Of a stretch of 64,000 nucleotides of DNA, positions 11,070 through 19,109 are shown in pieces. Where the stretch lies: assembly GCA_944364615.1 (NCBI GenBank), contig CALVWF010000001.1:257840-321839 (forward strand). Reading direction: 5' to 3'. Position numbers and translations under genes: made by a program. Below the pieces are notes generated by a model that made no database searches, was not told the DNA's origin, and saw nothing but the letters and a program-made list of their open reading frames with translations. The DNA is from an uncultured Clostridia bacterium (GTDB taxonomy: Bacteria > Bacillota > Clostridia > Christensenellales > CAG-314). The first letter of the stretch is position 1. Every line of letters starts with the position of its first letter.

Positions 11070-11984
11070 TCACCCCTTTATTCCCGAAATGGCATTGGAT
11101 TGTATAAAAGCCTTGTTAAGCGCTATAAACAGCAGTATTATCGGCAATGACGACATAAACGCCGCCGCCATCATAAAGGGCATGTCTATAGAAGCCTGCG
11201 AAGTCACGTCGTTGAGCAACAACAGCGCGACCTGCACTGTCTTGACGGACGGGTCGGTAAGATAAATGGACGGACCGAAAAAGTCGTTCCAGATACCCAC
11301 AAACCAAAACAGAACCTGAGCCACGATCGCCGGTTTTATCAAAGGCACAACCACCTTAATAAAAGTCTTGAACCAACCTGCGCCCTCTACCCTCGATTCC
11401 TCGATGAGCGAATCGGGAACAACGTTTCTGATCGTTGTTATTAAAAACAGCATCATTCCGACGTTGCCGAAAAAGCCGGGGATTATCAACGGCCACAATG
11501 TATTTACCAATTGCATTTCGCTGAACACACGGTACTGAGGCAACATCACCGCAGCATAAGGAACCATCATTGACACCAGCAGAACAATCAGTATGGTGTT
11601 TTTGTAAGGAAACTTCATTTTGGCAAATGCAAACGCCGCCAATGTTGATACGAACGTTCCCACGGGAATCACAAGCACTTCTATTATAAGCGTGTTTTTT
11701 ATTGCGTCGAGCATGTTAAAGGAGGACAGAGGATATCTCTCGTTCCCCGTAAACACGTCTACAAAGTTGTCCCAGACGGGATTTTTAGGCCAGAAATTCT
11801 TGTCAATCGTTCCGGCAATGGCTTCGGCGGGCGTTTTCAATGCGTTGATGATCATATAGAAATACGGAAAAATCATCAGAAAAGCACCGAAGCAAACGAT
11901 TACCGTACTTATCACAAACAATGTTCTGTCGGTAATTTTTCTTTTTTTGTAATTCAACGAAATCAGACTTTCTCTGTAACTCAT
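11070..11984 (-). CDS. Carbohydrate ABC transporter permease, MalG/AraQ type
   Basis: A 304-residue inner-membrane protein with six predicted spans. The cytoplasmic EAA loop (EESRVEGAGWFKTFIKVVVP, about residues 200-219) contacts the ATPase and marks a CUT1-type sugar importer. It pairs with the permease encoded just upstream, whose stop overlaps its start by 4 bases. The binding protein, two permeases and ATPase form one complete importer; substrate is probably an oligosaccharide handled by the GH43- and GH2-type enzymes of the operon. Confidence 0.93.
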   Translation of the reverse strand: MSYRESLISLNYKKRKITDRTLFVISTVIVCFGAFLMIFPYFYMIINALKTPAEAIAGTIDKNFWPKNPVWDNFVDVFTGNERYPLSSFNMLDAIKNTLIIEVLVIPVGTFVSTLAAFAFAKMKFPYKNTILIVLLVSMMVPYAAVMLPQYRVFSEMQLVNTLWPLIIPGFFGNVGMMLFLITTIRNVVPDSLIEESRVEGAGWFKTFIKVVVPLIKPAIVAQVLFWFVGIWNDFFGPSIYLTDPSVKTVQVALLLLNDVTSQASIDMPFMMAAAFMSSLPIILLFIALNKAFIQSNAISGIKG

Positions 11985-12892
11985 TTTATTTGTCCCCTGA
12001 ATACCGACGAGAATTTAAACAAAATCACCGTGATGACAAGTATTATAAGCACAAGTATCATACTTGCCGCAGACGCGTAGCCGTATTGTGCCGAATTGAT
12101 ACCGTTTGTCCATATATAATACACTATAGTTCGGCCTCCGGGCAATCCCTGCGCGAAAACCGTCGAATCGGCGTAATTTTGCAGACCTGTCATTACGCCC
12201 GTGGTGATAATGTAAAAAGTAGTCGCATTAGTCATTGGCATAGTCACGTCTACAAATCCGTGCCATGCATTTGCGCCGCACACCTTGCCCGCTTCGTAGT
12301 AAGAACCCGGCACGGACGTCAGTACAGCAAAATACAGTATCATCGATCCGCCCACGGACGCCCAGACGTTCTTGACAATGATCGCTATCTTTATAAGCCA
12401 CGGGTCCGCTCCCAGCCACTTAAGGTCAACGCCGAACAATGTGTTGATAAGTCCTCCGTCGCTTCGGAAGATATCCCTGAACACCAGCATTATGGCAATC
12501 GAAGATGTAACCGCCGGAAGGTAGTACAGAATCATCAGCACTATTCTGCCCTTTGCCAGTTTTTTAAGATAAATTGCCAGAAGCAATCCCAAAAACGTGC
12601 CTATGGGTATGGACAGCAACATTATAACCGTGTTGAAAAAAGCCGTGCGGAAAAACTCTTCTTTGAATATCGCAACGTAATTCTGGAATTCCACAAACGT
12701 ATACGTGCCCTTGATGGGATTGTAATCGGTAAAGGACATGTAGAAGGAAAATCCCAATGCGGAAAGAGTAAACACCAGAAAGCCTATCACAGGGACGGCG
12801 ACAAACGCGTATCCATGCAATGCTTCGCTGACCTTGTCGGTTAATTTTTTCCGATGAGGTTTCGGCTTGTATTTAAGATCTAATTCGTACAT
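11981..12892 (-). CDS. Carbohydrate ABC transporter permease, MalF/UgpA type
   Basis: A 303-residue permease with a cytoplasmic N-terminal tail rich in Lys/Pro and six membrane spans. The EAA loop reads YYEAGKVCGANAWHGFVDVT in the C-terminal half, with Gly-Ala conserved. It forms a heterodimer with the MalG-type permease downstream, with which it overlaps by ATGA-type coupling of 4 bases. The start is 4 bases after the stop of the solute-binding protein gene, so the cluster is certainly one transcript. Confidence 0.93.
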   Translation of the reverse strand: MYELDLKYKPKPHRKKLTDKVSEALHGYAFVAVPVIGFLVFTLSALGFSFYMSFTDYNPIKGTYTFVEFQNYVAIFKEEFFRTAFFNTVIMLLSIPIGTFLGLLLAIYLKKLAKGRIVLMILYYLPAVTSSIAIMLVFRDIFRSDGGLINTLFGVDLKWLGADPWLIKIAIIVKNVWASVGGSMILYFAVLTSVPGSYYEAGKVCGANAWHGFVDVTMPMTNATTFYIITTGVMTGLQNYADSTVFAQGLPGGRTIVYYIWTNGINSAQYGYASAASMILVLIILVITVILFKFSSVFRGQIK

Positions 12893-12896
12893 AATA

Positions 12897-14276
12897 TCAT
12901 CCCAATCTTTGTCTTGTCTTGGTCAATTCCTGTTGGTAAGTTTCCTCGTATTCTTCTATTACCTGACGGGCTGTTTTCAGTCCCGCCCAGACATCGTTGA
13001 ACTTGTCCATCAATGCGTCGTAGGCTATTTTGTCGTATGTGTAGTAATAAGGTCTCGATTTGCCGAAAATATTGTCGTCGGCTTCGTTTATTACGTCCAC
13101 GAAAACTTGCTTGGATTGAGGATATTGATAAATACCGTCCAATTCGACGTTGTTCACCCAATCGTCTACCGCCATTTCCTCAATGTTGGGCATTGCCTGT
13201 CCCAACTTGTAGTTGTACTTGGCACATTCTTCGCTGCAAGCAAGATACTTTGCCAGTTCCACGGCGGCTGCCTTGTTGTCCGATGCCGCTGAAACGCCGT
13301 AAGCGACGGTGCCTATGGACGCACAGGAAACGGAACCTTCCGCGTCGCCCTTGGGGGCGGGTATCACATCGAATTCAAATGACAATCCTTCCCAGAACGT
13401 CGCAATGTCCCAAGGTCCCATCCACGTAAACAGATAGGTGTTGGAGGCAAATCTTGAAAAGGACGAACCCGACGTAGAGTAATCTGCCGCAAGTCCGCTT
13501 GTAGACAAATCGGCAACAAACTGTATGGCGTCGATGAAATTGTCGGTGCCTATAGCGGATGTGGTAGCGCTGTCGTCCGTGTAGAAATTAGCGTTGTTGG
13601 AGTAAACCGCCGATTGCACATCGTAGTACGCCAGAGGTATCACTTCCGAGCCGTCCACTTGCAGTCCCTTGAATTCGGACAGATAATTTTTAAATTCGGT
13701 GAAAGTCATCGGTTCGGTATTCGAAGGCAGATCCACGTCGAGGTTGTAGTCTTCTATCAACTGAAGCATCAGATCTTTGTTGTAGACAAGCGCGAGCGGT
13801 CCCAGATCCTTGGGCAAACCGTATATTTTGTCTCCCGTTCCCACCGTCTTGGTAGTTTCGTCGTATCTGAATATGTCAATGGACATATCCCACATCTTGT
13901 CGATTTCTTCCTGATCAAGATAGGGTGTAAAGTCCACTAATTTGCCTGAATCGGCCCACTTAATGTAATCCCAGTCGGGTACATAAAATATGTCGGGCAG
14001 GTCGTTTGCTCTGTTTATCAGGTTTTGCGAATAAGTGGATGTGTCGCTGATCGCACTGTAAAACACCTTGACATTGGTGTACTTTTTCATAAACTGGTTG
14101 ATCATGTACTGGAAGTTGCTTTGTTCGGCAACACCGCCCCATCCCAAAAAGTCTATTTCGTATTCCTTGTCGGGGTCAAACGGTTCGTATTCCTGACTGG
14201 TTTGCGCACCGGGGGTGCACGCCGTCAGGGAAAAAAGCAACACCAAAATCATCAAAAACGTAACAATTTTTTTCAT
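12897..14276 (-). CDS. Extracellular sugar-binding lipoprotein of an ABC transporter
   Basis: A 459-residue family 1 solute-binding protein. Signal peptide of about 19 residues with lipobox LTAC and Cys20 as the acylated residue, so it is anchored outside the membrane. The mature part has the usual two-lobed character: IDFLGWGG at the first strand, an aromatic- and Gly-rich middle (FTWMGPWDIATFWEG) and a helical C-terminus. It captures the sugar for the permeases encoded directly downstream. It follows the GH43-type gene by 18 bases. Confidence 0.92.
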   Translation of the reverse strand: MKKIVTFLMILVLLFSLTACTPGAQTSQEYEPFDPDKEYEIDFLGWGGVAEQSNFQYMINQFMKKYTNVKVFYSAISDTSTYSQNLINRANDLPDIFYVPDWDYIKWADSGKLVDFTPYLDQEEIDKMWDMSIDIFRYDETTKTVGTGDKIYGLPKDLGPLALVYNKDLMLQLIEDYNLDVDLPSNTEPMTFTEFKNYLSEFKGLQVDGSEVIPLAYYDVQSAVYSNNANFYTDDSATTSAIGTDNFIDAIQFVADLSTSGLAADYSTSGSSFSRFASNTYLFTWMGPWDIATFWEGLSFEFDVIPAPKGDAEGSVSCASIGTVAYGVSAASDNKAAAVELAKYLACSEECAKYNYKLGQAMPNIEEMAVDDWVNNVELDGIYQYPQSKQVFVDVINEADDNIFGKSRPYYYTYDKIAYDALMDKFNDVWAGLKTARQVIEEYEETYQQELTKTRQRLG

Positions 14277-14294
14277 TGCGGGTCTCCTTTTCGT

Positions 14295-16721
14295 TTATAA
14301 TACAGTTATTTTCAGATTGTTGAAACGTGCGTTTATAAAATTGGAATAAATTCCGACGTAGCCGCGCGTTCTGCCGAGATTGCTCGTCGTCTGCAAAATC
14401 AATTCGCCGTTGATGTAGAAACTGAGTTGTTTGCCTTGCTTGACGGCAGTCAGGTGATAGGTGACGTCCATATCCATAAAGTATATGTCACGGCAGGATT
14501 CGTCGGTATACTGATAGTTTCCTACCATTATTTCCGCCTTGTTGTTGTTTACCATGAAGTAGTAGCCCTGCATGGATTTGTAATTGTCCAGATCGAGGTT
14601 GGTAAACGCAAAGTTGTCGGCGGCAATGACAATACCGCATGTTCCCGTACCGTTTTCCCCATAAAGACTGACATCCAGATCCACCTGCACGTCTTCCAGT
14701 CCGCCGTTGCCGAAAGTCACAAGGTATCTTGCGGAAGTGTCGCTGTAAAAACCGTCCTTGTCCTTGTTGAAGAAAGTCGGGTAATTTATTCCGCTTTGCG
14801 GATAAGTCAATAAATCCTGTTCGTAAACGTATCCTTCCACGTTGAAATTCCTTTCCAGATGCATCATGTTGAAAGTTACGTTTTCGTCCAATGCAACTAC
14901 CGTCAGATTGTGAGCGCCTCTTTCCAACTTAATGTCGGCGACCTTTACCCTTGCGTATCCCGCCATGTCGGTGGAGCCTATGTTCCATTTGTATATTTTG
15001 CCTCCGTCCACCTGAATACCTACCGTCTTACCGAAAGATGTACTTGGCACTACCATGTCCAGTCCGTAAGAACCGCTTTCCGCAGCAAATATTTCATATG
15101 TAGCGTAGTCCATCGGTGAGGACAACACGATGTCTTTGGTTCCCTGTACATATTCGCCATCCAGTTCGGAGTCGGTGTTTTGCAAAGGATCTTTTGCGGA
15201 AAACTCGGAAAGGCTGTCAGTGTAGGAATTTGCGGGAATGTTTTCCTGTTTCAACGTGAGTTTGTCTCCGTCCCCCTGTGCGGAATTGTTGAAAGTAAGA
15301 CAACCCTTGTAAGAGTAGGTGTCGGAGTACCCCACCTTGCCACCGCCGAATTCGCCCACTTCCACGTGTGCAGCAACTTCCTGCTGATCGATGGAAATGT
15401 TGGCGGTGCCGTTTTTGTAAGAAATCATAAAGGTGTGCTGAACGTCCGTACTTAACGGACGGTAAGCGTCAGCCTCGCCCACCAATACGTCCGATCCGTT
15501 TGTGACCTTGCGTATACTGACCGTCGTTCCGTCAAAACTCATATAGCCGTAATTGGACGCGTCTTTGTAAGAAAACACCATTTTTCCGTTGCCCGTAACG
15601 TTGTATTCGACGGTAAAACTGTCTTCTGTCTGTTCCGATGAAAGCAGGAACGAACCGTCAGTAGAAAGGTTTGCTGAATTGAAGTTACGGTAGTCGGGCA
15701 ATCTCGGCATAATGTTGTCGTACAAACCGTTGTGTTGCATCACGATTTCGTTGCCGTTCATCAACAGTCTTGACAAATTAAACCGTCTGCCTCCCGAATT
15801 GCCTTCCATATAAGAGTTGTGATAGCCCATATACACCGAATCGAGGTCGGGTCCCATGACTACCGTACAGTGTCCCAGTCCGTACCAATCGGGGTCGGTG
15901 TTGAGCACCACGTTGTGACCTTGCGTTATGTTGTTGCCTGACATTATGCTTTCCGAAGCGTCCTGATAGGAATAGTCAACTCTGTAAGACCACTGCGTTA
16001 CGCCGTTTCCCGTGTAGAAGTAGTACCTTGTGCCGTTTTTGGTAAATACTTCCGGTCCCTCCGTCCAACCTTCCATAGAAGTGTTGGGAAGCAGGATGGG
16101 CGTGTCTGCGTCCGTCATGGCGTCGTTCATAGTCTTTGCCGAAATTCCGCCCGATGCGGCAAACAGCAGCACCATTTTGCCATCTGTGTCCATATACAGC
16201 GATCCGTCTATACGGGATTCGTCCAAACGCGAACTGATGACTTCGAAAGGACCTATCGGACTCTGACTTCTTAAAACGTAGTGTCCCTTGCCGTTGCTCG
16301 ATTCCACCAGATAAAAATAGCCGTCAAGATAATATACTTCGCTTGCCCAGGCGTCGAAACTTTCCGCCACGTCGGGACCTACGACATAACCGACGGGATC
16401 CACACCGTTGTCCACTTCTTCCCAGTGATACAGATCGGTGGATGTCCAGCCTTTTACGCCCTTTTCCGTAGCCTTGGTGGAACAAATCAGATAGTAACGA
16501 CCGTCAAATCTGTATATGTAAGGGTCTCCCAACCCGTATTCCGCCCATTGATCGGGAAGCCTGTCTTCCAGAAAGGTGTTCTGGTACAACTCCGGCATTT
16601 CCGGCACGGTGAGCAACAGGTCGGAAGTTTTTACCACAACATCCTTTACCGTTGCGGGGGAACATGCGCCCAATGAAACAAGCATAACTAAGGCGCAAAT
16701 TATACAACCTAATTTTTTCAT
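14295..16721 (-). CDS. GH43-type glycoside hydrolase lipoprotein with C-terminal binding domains
   Basis: An 808-residue surface lipoprotein (lipobox LGAC, Cys20). Residues about 60-330 form a five-bladed propeller of the GH43 type: GDPYI with the likely base Asp66, WASEVYYLDG (cf. the common WAPEV) near 125-134, IDGSL with Asp172 as likely pKa modulator, and TEGPEVF with Glu224 as likely acid. The C-terminal 450 residues hold two sandwich domains of the LamG/DUF1080 kind (the last ends RFNNLKITVL) and a CBM6-like sandwich between them, probably for glycan binding. GH43 enzymes mostly cut alpha-L-arabinofuranosyl, beta-xylosyl or beta-galactosyl links. Likely role: trimming glycans at the cell surface before import. 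Confidence 0.82.
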   Translation of the reverse strand: MKKLGCIICALVMLVSLGACSPATVKDVVVKTSDLLLTVPEMPELYQNTFLEDRLPDQWAEYGLGDPYIYRFDGRYYLICSTKATEKGVKGWTSTDLYHWEEVDNGVDPVGYVVGPDVAESFDAWASEVYYLDGYFYLVESSNGKGHYVLRSQSPIGPFEVISSRLDESRIDGSLYMDTDGKMVLLFAASGGISAKTMNDAMTDADTPILLPNTSMEGWTEGPEVFTKNGTRYYFYTGNGVTQWSYRVDYSYQDASESIMSGNNITQGHNVVLNTDPDWYGLGHCTVVMGPDLDSVYMGYHNSYMEGNSGGRRFNLSRLLMNGNEIVMQHNGLYDNIMPRLPDYRNFNSANLSTDGSFLLSSEQTEDSFTVEYNVTGNGKMVFSYKDASNYGYMSFDGTTVSIRKVTNGSDVLVGEADAYRPLSTDVQHTFMISYKNGTANISIDQQEVAAHVEVGEFGGGKVGYSDTYSYKGCLTFNNSAQGDGDKLTLKQENIPANSYTDSLSEFSAKDPLQNTDSELDGEYVQGTKDIVLSSPMDYATYEIFAAESGSYGLDMVVPSTSFGKTVGIQVDGGKIYKWNIGSTDMAGYARVKVADIKLERGAHNLTVVALDENVTFNMMHLERNFNVEGYVYEQDLLTYPQSGINYPTFFNKDKDGFYSDTSARYLVTFGNGGLEDVQVDLDVSLYGENGTGTCGIVIAADNFAFTNLDLDNYKSMQGYYFMVNNNKAEIMVGNYQYTDESCRDIYFMDMDVTYHLTAVKQGKQLSFYINGELILQTTSNLGRTRGYVGIYSNFINARFNNLKITVL

Positions 16722-16723
16722 TG

Positions 16724-19069
16724 TTAACCTCCGATAGTCACAGTGCCGTCAGGCGCTACCTTGATGAATGTCGACGGATCCGCAAAGTCGGGTTTCTGAC
16801 CGTTGAATATCAGGTAGTCGTTTGTTGCGGCAGCGTCATTCCAGTATCCCAACGCAAACGCTATGACGCTGTCCTGCGAACCGCCGAAAATTTCGTAACT
16901 CAAATGTATGTAAAGTTTGTTTTTGTAACGCACTTCGAAACGTGCGTTGATGTTTTCTTCGTAGTTGTATTTGTTTTGTTCCAATCCGTTTTCGTTGTAT
17001 TGTCTGTAAGCCGCCACAGCCCGTCCCGGATAAATGCTGAGATGGTAACACTTTTCGTCAAGTCGGTTGTTTCCGTCGTAATCGGTGTCAACATAGACGT
17101 TTAAAGAATGTGCCTGTATTGCCATATCGAAAGAAGCGTCTCTTTGCTCTAAAACTATCGTCACGCCTTTGTCGTCTCTGTACACCGAAACGCCGTATTT
17201 AACTGCGTCGGCTACGGACGGGAAATTTCCTATTTCGTTGAGATAGGTAACGGTGTCCGACGGAACGGGTTCAGCGTTTGCCGATGCGCTGAACAATGTC
17301 GAATCCACGTCCAGCCTCAGGTAATTGCGCGGGTATTCCGCCTGAATGTATTTGTTGTTGTGGTCGTACATTCCTGCCCAGTTCCAGTTGCATTTTATTG
17401 CGAAATACAACCCGAAGATTTCATCGGGCTCCACTCCTATAAAATCGTAATCGATGTCCGCTTCCACAAAATACAGATCGTTTATTCTGCCCGACGTCCA
17501 GGAAAATCCCGTACGAGGCAACGTCAGATCGCCGTAGTTTTGGAAACCGACAAGACCGTCGGTATAGGATATGTCCAGACGGTAATCGGTTCCGTCGCGC
17601 TGTTCGAAAGCGGACGAATCCTTGGTGTCGATAAACAACTCGAAGTAAGATCCCGCCCCGCCGTCCATCGGTTCGGCTGTTTTAAACAATACTTTAAATG
17701 ACTTGTTGTCTTCGTTTCTGAGCACTCTTGCCTGACCGAAACCTACCGTGCTGTCGCCGAATCCCACCGTTGAACCGTAGTTCTCGTCAAGAGCGACAGA
17801 TTGAATTGCCGTTGTTTGTCCCACGGCTATTTCGGCAAACTCTACCGTCTTGGTGTACGGACTGTGACCGTCAGCAGCAAACGTCACTTGGTTGTCGTAG
17901 CCGAAACAGGTTGCCTCAAAGGAGTATTTGCCCTCCGAGTCGGTTGTAGCCGAACTTTCGTTGACCGTTACCGTTGCTCCCGCTATAGGAGTAACTCCGT
18001 CTCTTTCGGTTATTTTTCCTTCAAATACGGTGTTGTAGTAGCTTTCCTCTTCTTTGAGCAACACCTGATTGTAAGAAATGTCTTGTTCCTTGATTATTTC
18101 CTTTTTGGAAAGAGTGTGAACGTAAGTTAAATAGCCGTTCTTTTCAAAGGACAGACTGAAATTGTCCGTTCCTTCGAGTTTTACCCTGTAGTTACCGTTT
18201 GTGTCGGTAAAACCGACCTCTCCGGCGGAGGTTACGACCTTGGCAAGGGCTACGGGATCATTGTTCAGGTCCTTGACCGTACCGGACACGGTAGCCGACA
18301 CCGGACATTCGTCCAGAGTGTAAAACTTGTTGTCCGTGTGCAATGTCAGATAGTTGTCGGGAACCTTGGGATCAACCGAGCCGTGCCATACAAACCCTGT
18401 ATTTCCCGTCTTGGTAACTCTTGCAAAAGCAAAGGACGTTGGGGTGTATTTGTCCACGTCGGCGCCCAGAACGCTGTAAGAAATGTACCCTTCGACGTTA
18501 AATCCTTCGTCTATATCGGTGCCGTCGTTCACCGTACCGTATGTAAACACCTTTGCAACAAATCCCGTAAGATACGAGTAGACTCTGGATGCCACAGATA
18601 CTCTGAATTCGTAGTCGGTGGAAGTCATTGTCTTGCCGCCCAGACCGTATGTAGACAAGTACAACTCCACCGAGTCGCTTTGCGCGGTGGAAATATTGAT
18701 GTCTTCCACCGTCAACGCCGAAAGATATTCGTCTTTACACTCAAAAAGAAAGTAGATTGCAGATTCTCCCTTGTAAATAGATACGTAGGTCTGCTCGTTT
18801 CCTTCGATGTACACTTCGTGACGTCCCGAACCCGTTGGGTAGTCGTACTCTTCGTCTCTGACGCCGTCTATTTCCAGTTCGGGATCGGTGTAAATGCCGA
18901 TATTGTCAAATTCGCCGCCTGTCGCGTCGTCCCGTTCACCCTCGGTAAGCAACGAATCGTTGTCTATAAAGTTGTACTGCACGTCTTTTTGCGAACAAGC
19001 AGTCATAATACACGCAACCATCAGTACAACCAGGATCAATCGTATCAAACGCAATTTGTTTTTATTCAT
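16724..19069 (-). CDS. Surface lipoprotein with CBM9-like and carboxypeptidase-regulatory-like domains
   Basis: A 781-residue lipoprotein (lipobox IMTAC, Cys25). Domain order: a CBM9-like sandwich (about 55-250: IDGVRDEEY opening, AQSDSVELYL), two carboxypeptidase-regulatory-like beta domains (about 255-325 with VSGTVKDLNNDPVALAKV and about 342-410 with FEGKITERDGVTPIAGATV), then two more CBM9-like sandwiches (about 430-600 and 610-780). No catalytic signature is visible. A glycan-binding or display protein is the best guess, acting with the GH43-type lipoprotein and the binding protein encoded downstream. The gene is separated by 2 bases from the GH43 gene. Confidence 0.75.
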   Translation of the reverse strand: MNKNKLRLIRLILVVLMVACIMTACSQKDVQYNFIDNDSLLTEGERDDATGGEFDNIGIYTDPELEIDGVRDEEYDYPTGSGRHEVYIEGNEQTYVSIYKGESAIYFLFECKDEYLSALTVEDINISTAQSDSVELYLSTYGLGGKTMTSTDYEFRVSVASRVYSYLTGFVAKVFTYGTVNDGTDIDEGFNVEGYISYSVLGADVDKYTPTSFAFARVTKTGNTGFVWHGSVDPKVPDNYLTLHTDNKFYTLDECPVSATVSGTVKDLNNDPVALAKVVTSAGEVGFTDTNGNYRVKLEGTDNFSLSFEKNGYLTYVHTLSKKEIIKEQDISYNQVLLKEEESYYNTVFEGKITERDGVTPIAGATVTVNESSATTDSEGKYSFEATCFGYDNQVTFAADGHSPYTKTVEFAEIAVGQTTAIQSVALDENYGSTVGFGDSTVGFGQARVLRNEDNKSFKVLFKTAEPMDGGAGSYFELFIDTKDSSAFEQRDGTDYRLDISYTDGLVGFQNYGDLTLPRTGFSWTSGRINDLYFVEADIDYDFIGVEPDEIFGLYFAIKCNWNWAGMYDHNNKYIQAEYPRNYLRLDVDSTLFSASANAEPVPSDTVTYLNEIGNFPSVADAVKYGVSVYRDDKGVTIVLEQRDASFDMAIQAHSLNVYVDTDYDGNNRLDEKCYHLSIYPGRAVAAYRQYNENGLEQNKYNYEENINARFEVRYKNKLYIHLSYEIFGGSQDSVIAFALGYWNDAAATNDYLIFNGQKPDFADPSTFIKVAPDGTVTIGG

Positions 19070-19109
19070 ATTTACCTCTTATAGTTACAGAGAATATCCG
19101 ATGCGAAAT